DNA from: Streptosporangiaceae bacterium
Lineage (GTDB): Bacteria > Actinomycetota > Actinomycetes > Streptosporangiales > Streptosporangiaceae
Assembly (NCBI GenBank): GCA_030040815.1
Contig: JASHSZ010000099.1
Span: forward strand, 1-7,145
Length of the DNA: 7,145 nt
Reading direction: 5' to 3'
Shown here: positions 4,518 through 7,145 of the stretch, piece after piece
Numbering within the stretch: the stretch's first letter is position 1
Layout: every line of letters starts with the position of its first letter
The notes under the pieces: generated by a model
What the model saw: the letters and a program-made list of their open reading frames with translations, nothing else
What the model was told of the DNA's origin: nothing
Databases searched by the model: none
Program-made: the position numbers and the translations under genes

Positions 4518-6445
4518 CTACTCGCTCCGGCCGGCACGCCGGGCGCGGCCCGCCCGTCGTCGCCGATCCCGCGGGATGCCGCGCCGCCGACTTCGTCGCC
4601 GCTCATGAGCTCCCGGTACCGAGGCTGGGTCGCCAGCAGCTCCCGATGAGTGCCGACGGCGGCGATCACGCCGCCGTCCAGCAGCGCCACTCGGTCGGCG
4701 AGCAGGACGGTCGATGGCCGGTGCGCCACGACCAGCGCGGTCGACGTGCTCAGCACGCTGGCGAGCGCTGCCGTCACCTTCGCCTCGGTGTGGACGTCGA
4801 GGGCGGACAGCGGGTCGTCGAGCAGCAGCACCTCAGGCCGGCCGAGGATCGCCCGCGCCAGCGCCACCCGCTGCCGCTGACCGCCGGACAGCGCCATCCC
4901 CTGCTCGCCGATACGGGTGTCCAGCCCCCACGGCAGATCGGCAACGAACTCCGCCTGCGCCGCGTCCAGGGCCGCCAGGATCGCAGCCTCGCTCGCGTCC
5001 GGCACGCCGAAACTGACGTTCTCGCGGACGCTGGCGGAGAACAGTGTCGGGTCCTCGAACGCACAGCCGACCCGGCTGCGCAGCTCCGGGAGCGGCAGAT
5101 CGCGGACATCGACGCCGTCGAGGGTGATGCGACCGCCGGTGACGTCGGCCAGTCGCGGCACCAGATGGAGCAGGGTCGTCTTGCCCGACCCGGTGGCGCC
5201 GACCAGGGCGACGGTCTCGCCCGGCTCCAGCTCAAGACTGATCCCCCGCAGTATTGGCTCGGCGGCCTGCGGATAGCCGAAGACAACCCGGTCGAAGACC
5301 AGACGGCCGGAGCCGCGCGGCACTGCCAGTACGGGGGGCGCGGCCCTCGTCGCCAGCTGGGCACGCCGGCCGCTGTCCCAGCGGCCGGCTGACAGGGCCG
5401 GCCGGTGCATGCTGGCGCCCGGCCCCGCGGCCGGATCGGTGATCAGTGGTTCGGTGTCGAGGATCTCGTAGACGCGCTGCGCCGCGGTGGCCGCTTCCTG
5501 CCCGGTGGCGAGGATGACTCCCATCGCCTCGATCGGCCACACCAGCAGCAGCGTCAGGGTGACGAACGCGACCAGCCCGCCGAGGCTCAGCTCGTGCCGG
5601 CCGACGGCCAGGACGCCGAGCAGCAGCACCAGCCCGAGCGCGGCGTTGGGCACCAGGTCGAGCGCGGCCCAGAACGTGCCGCGCAGCCGGGCCTTGTCGA
5701 CCTGGGTCCCGTACACGACCCTGGCCTGGGCCAGGTGCCGGGCCGCCGCCTCGTCGCGCCGCCCGAGCGACTTCAGCACCCTGATGCCCGAGGCGGCCTC
5801 CTCCACGTAGGTGGCAAGGTCGCCCTGCTGATCCTGATAGCGCCGGGACAGCAGCCGGTAGCGCTTCTCGAACCGTAGGCACAGCACGGTGACGGGCAGG
5901 AACACGCCGCCGGTCACCAGCCCGAGCCACCAGTTCATCTGGATGAGCAGCGCCACGATGAGCAGGAACGTCCACGTGTTGGTGATGAAGAAGACGACGC
6001 CGAAGCCGGCGAACCTGCGGATCGTAGACAGGTCAGTGGTCGCCCTGGATAGCAGCTGACCCGACTGCCAGCTGTCGTGAAAGCCGGGCTCGAGCCGCTG
6101 CAGATGGTGGTAGAGGTCGTCGCGGATGGTCTTCTCCATGCCGACAGTCGCGCCGGCCACGGCCCACCGGCGGAAGAAGTTCATCCCGGCCTGCAGGACG
6201 CCCAGTGCGGTTGCCGCGAGCGCGAGCGGCACGAGCTCGGACCGGACGCCGGCGACCACGACCCGGTCGATGACCGACTTGGTGATGATGGGAATCAGGG
6301 TCTCGGCGGTCACCGCGGTGATGGCGGCCAGCACGATGCAGCACAGCCTTGCGTAGTACGGCCGCAGGTACTCGCGTAGGCGCCACAGTGCCTGTGCAGG
6401 TGTCTGGAGGGCATGCGGCGGCGAACTAGGCGAGTCGGGGGGCAT
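4514..6445 (-). CDS. ABC half-exporter, subunit with degenerate ATP site (permease + ATPase)
   Basis: This 643-residue protein is the first gene of the exporter operon. The membrane domain spans about 30-312 with six helices; the ATPase domain spans about 380-615. Motifs: aromatic A-loop Tyr391, Walker A GATGSGKTT (416-424), X-loop GEQG (513-516), canonical signature LSGGQ (519-523), Walker B VLLLD ending at Asp543, and switch His575. Two key positions are changed: Asp544 replaces the catalytic Glu, and Glu464 (in FEDPTLF) replaces the Q-loop Gln. In heterodimeric exporters such as TM287/288 this marks the subunit of the non-hydrolysing site. The linker between the two domains (about 333-378) is some 25-30 residues longer than I expect and rich in Ala, Arg and Pro. 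The C-terminus adds a Gly/Ala-rich tail after residue 615. The start has little Shine-Dalgarno but a promoter lies immediately upstream. Confidence 0.93.
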   Translation of the reverse strand: MPPDSPSSPPHALQTPAQALWRLREYLRPYYARLCCIVLAAITAVTAETLIPIITKSVIDRVVVAGVRSELVPLALAATALGVLQAGMNFFRRWAVAGATVGMEKTIRDDLYHHLQRLEPGFHDSWQSGQLLSRATTDLSTIRRFAGFGVVFFITNTWTFLLIVALLIQMNWWLGLVTGGVFLPVTVLCLRFEKRYRLLSRRYQDQQGDLATYVEEAASGIRVLKSLGRRDEAAARHLAQARVVYGTQVDKARLRGTFWAALDLVPNAALGLVLLLGVLAVGRHELSLGGLVAFVTLTLLLVWPIEAMGVILATGQEAATAAQRVYEILDTEPLITDPAAGPGASMHRPALSAGRWDSGRRAQLATRAAPPVLAVPRGSGRLVFDRVVFGYPQAAEPILRGISLELEPGETVALVGATGSGKTTLLHLVPRLADVTGGRITLDGVDVRDLPLPELRSRVGCAFEDPTLFSASVRENVSFGVPDASEAAILAALDAAQAEFVADLPWGLDTRIGEQGMALSGGQRQRVALARAILGRPEVLLLDDPLSALDVHTEAKVTAALASVLSTSTALVVAHRPSTVLLADRVALLDGGVIAAVGTHRELLATQPRYRELMSGDEVGGAASRGIGDDGRAAPGVPAGASR

Positions 6446-6452
6446 TGTCCGC

Positions 6453-6482
6453 AGGTTATCAGGCGACCGGAACTCTCGTCAT
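6453..6482 (-). promoter_or_regulatory. Promoter of the ABC exporter operon, probably leaderless
   Basis: On the minus strand, ATGACG (6482-6477, four of six matches to TTGACA) and TAACCT (6458-6453, fits TANNNT) are separated by 18 bp. The -10 ends 7 nt before the ATG, so transcription would begin at or next to the start codon. Only a GGA four bases before the ATG could act as a ribosome site. Confidence 0.5.
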
Positions 6483-6513
6483 TGGGGTTTCTGGCTGCGC
6501 AAACGCGCTGACT

Positions 6514-6542
6514 GGTAGTCGGCGGACTACCGACCGTCGACT
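6514..6542. promoter_or_regulatory. Inverted repeat with two alternative pairings between divergent genes
   Basis: GGTAGTC (6514-6520) and GACTACC (6525-6531) form a perfect 7-bp inverted repeat around GGCG. Overlapping it, AGTCGGCGG (6517-6525) can pair with CCGTCGACT (6534-6542) as a 9-bp stem with one G-U. The two cannot form together. The site lies about 32 bp upstream of the -35 of the exporter promoter and 176 bp before the divergent gene. An operator or activator site is the simplest reading. Confidence 0.4.
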
Positions 6543-6706
6543 CGCCAGACAGGGAAACGCCGCTATTTTCGTTGCGCACCGTTCGGGACGCCGCTACCGC
6601 CACGCCCGTTTGCTCGTCGCCTGGCTACCCCGACCGCAGGGTTGGCGAACTCGGGCTAACTCTGGCACTCTGTCCAGACGGCGTGTGTTCGTGCCCGGAG
6701 TTGGCT

Positions 6707-6712
6707 GGAGGG
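6707..6712 (+). promoter_or_regulatory. Strong Shine-Dalgarno of the isomerase-like gene
   Basis: GGAGGG lies 5-6 nt before the GTG at 6718. It decides the start between in-frame GTG codons at 6691, 6718 and 6778; only 6718 has such a site at the right distance. Confidence 0.75.
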
Positions 6713-6717
6713 GGCTC

Positions 6718-7145
6718 GTGCAGCGCACCCATTCCCGGGGCGGGCCCGCGACGCTACCAGATCCGGCGCCGCAGTTAGTGGCCTACGAGGCCGGTGTCGT
6801 AGCGATCTGCCGGCTCGCGGCGGCGTTCGACCTGACCAGCTGGGGCGCGCAGACGCCGTGCCCGGAGTGGCGTGCCTTCGAACTTGCCGCGCACGTCCGC
6901 TGCGTCGCGGACGACCTGCACGAGTACCTCGACGAGGCGCCGATGAGCCGGTACGCCCGGCTGATGGCTACCGGCGCGCACCCTGACTCGCTGGCTCGCA
7001 AGCTCGCCCGGCAGAACGCGGCCGAGCTGGCCGCGCTGCCTGACGTGCCGCCGGAGGACCACATCTTGGCGTTCGCCGCGTCGGCGCGCCGGTACGCGGC
7101 ACGGCTGGGCGCGGTCTGGGATCTGCCGCACCACCAGTACCGGGA
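6718..7145 (+). CDS. Mycothiol-dependent maleylpyruvate isomerase-like (MDMPI_N / DinB fold) protein, 3' end outside window
   Basis: The visible 142 residues belong to the mycothiol-dependent maleylpyruvate isomerase N-terminal family, a metal-binding four-helix DinB-like fold. The diagnostic segment is WGAQTPCPEWRAFELAAHV (residues 42-60): Trp, then Thr-Pro-Cys-Pro-x-Trp, and a helix carrying His59, the expected first metal ligand. The later ligands would lie beyond the window or near His138-His139. Helix 3 is represented by LARKLARQNAAELAALP (92-108). True maleylpyruvate isomerases act on aromatic breakdown products, but most actinobacterial members have no assigned reaction, so only the fold should be trusted. 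Third positions are G/C-rich. Start GTG 6718 has a strong Shine-Dalgarno and adds about 20 residues before the first helix; Leu20 there is a TTA codon, the only in-frame TTA I found in this window. The gene is divergent from the exporter operon. Confidence 0.85.
   Translation, partial: MQRTHSRGGPATLPDPAPQLVAYEAGVVAICRLAAAFDLTSWGAQTPCPEWRAFELAAHVRCVADDLHEYLDEAPMSRYARLMATGAHPDSLARKLARQNAAELAALPDVPPEDHILAFAASARRYAARLGAVWDLPHHQYR

Noticed and set aside
6552..6575. GGGAAAC ... CGTT resembling an ECF sigma-factor promoter on the plus strand
   Set aside because: The gap between the two elements is 11 bp rather than about 16, and no gene starts close downstream.
6661..6678. TCTGG-N8-CCAGA inverted repeat 40 bp before the isomerase-like start
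   Set aside because: Arms of only 5 bp with an 8-base spacer are expected by chance in a region this size.
6572..6778. Plus-strand frame of 68 codons just before the isomerase-like gene
   Set aside because: No coding bias or ribosome-binding site, and it overlaps the well-supported start at 6718 in another frame.

Overview
The window is high-GC DNA with strong G/C bias at third codon positions. Its protein content (a mycothiol-dependent maleylpyruvate isomerase-like protein, a DUF5999 protein, a DUF6186 protein and two long ABC half-exporters) points to an actinomycete in the broad Streptomyces / Streptosporangiales / Frankia range. I cannot place the genus. There are no rRNA or tRNA genes, insertion sequences, CRISPR arrays or phage genes. 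It reads as ordinary chromosome, with several poorly characterised actinobacterial families side by side.

Layout. Plus strand, 2-727: the tail of an unrecognised gene, then a small KANL3/Tex30-type alpha/beta hydrolase. 728-985 is a convergent intergenic region with a stem-loop, a perfect 14-bp palindrome, a pair of 23-bp direct repeats and a terminator-like hairpin. Minus strand, 986-6445: DUF5999 Cys/His protein, a 143-aa orphan, DUF6186 two-helix membrane protein, a 160-aa membrane protein, and a two-gene ABC exporter operon. 6446-6717 is a divergent control region. Plus strand, 6718 to the window end: the 5' part of a maleylpyruvate isomerase-like gene.

How the genes fit together. The two ABC genes overlap by ATGA and form a clear heterodimeric exporter. 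The upstream gene carries a degenerate ATP site (Asp for catalytic Glu, Glu for Q-loop Gln). The downstream gene carries the catalytic Glu but an altered signature motif, as expected for an asymmetric pair. The two small membrane-protein genes are 4 nt apart, and their last 34 residues align without gaps to both C-termini, suggesting an ancestral duplication and perhaps one complex. The isomerase-like gene is divergent from the exporter across an inverted repeat, so shared control is possible but unproven.

The least explained parts are the DUF5999 protein, the DUF6186 pair with its repeated C-terminal module, and the hairpin in the divergent region. I do not see a complete new multi-gene system, and nothing here should be read as one.
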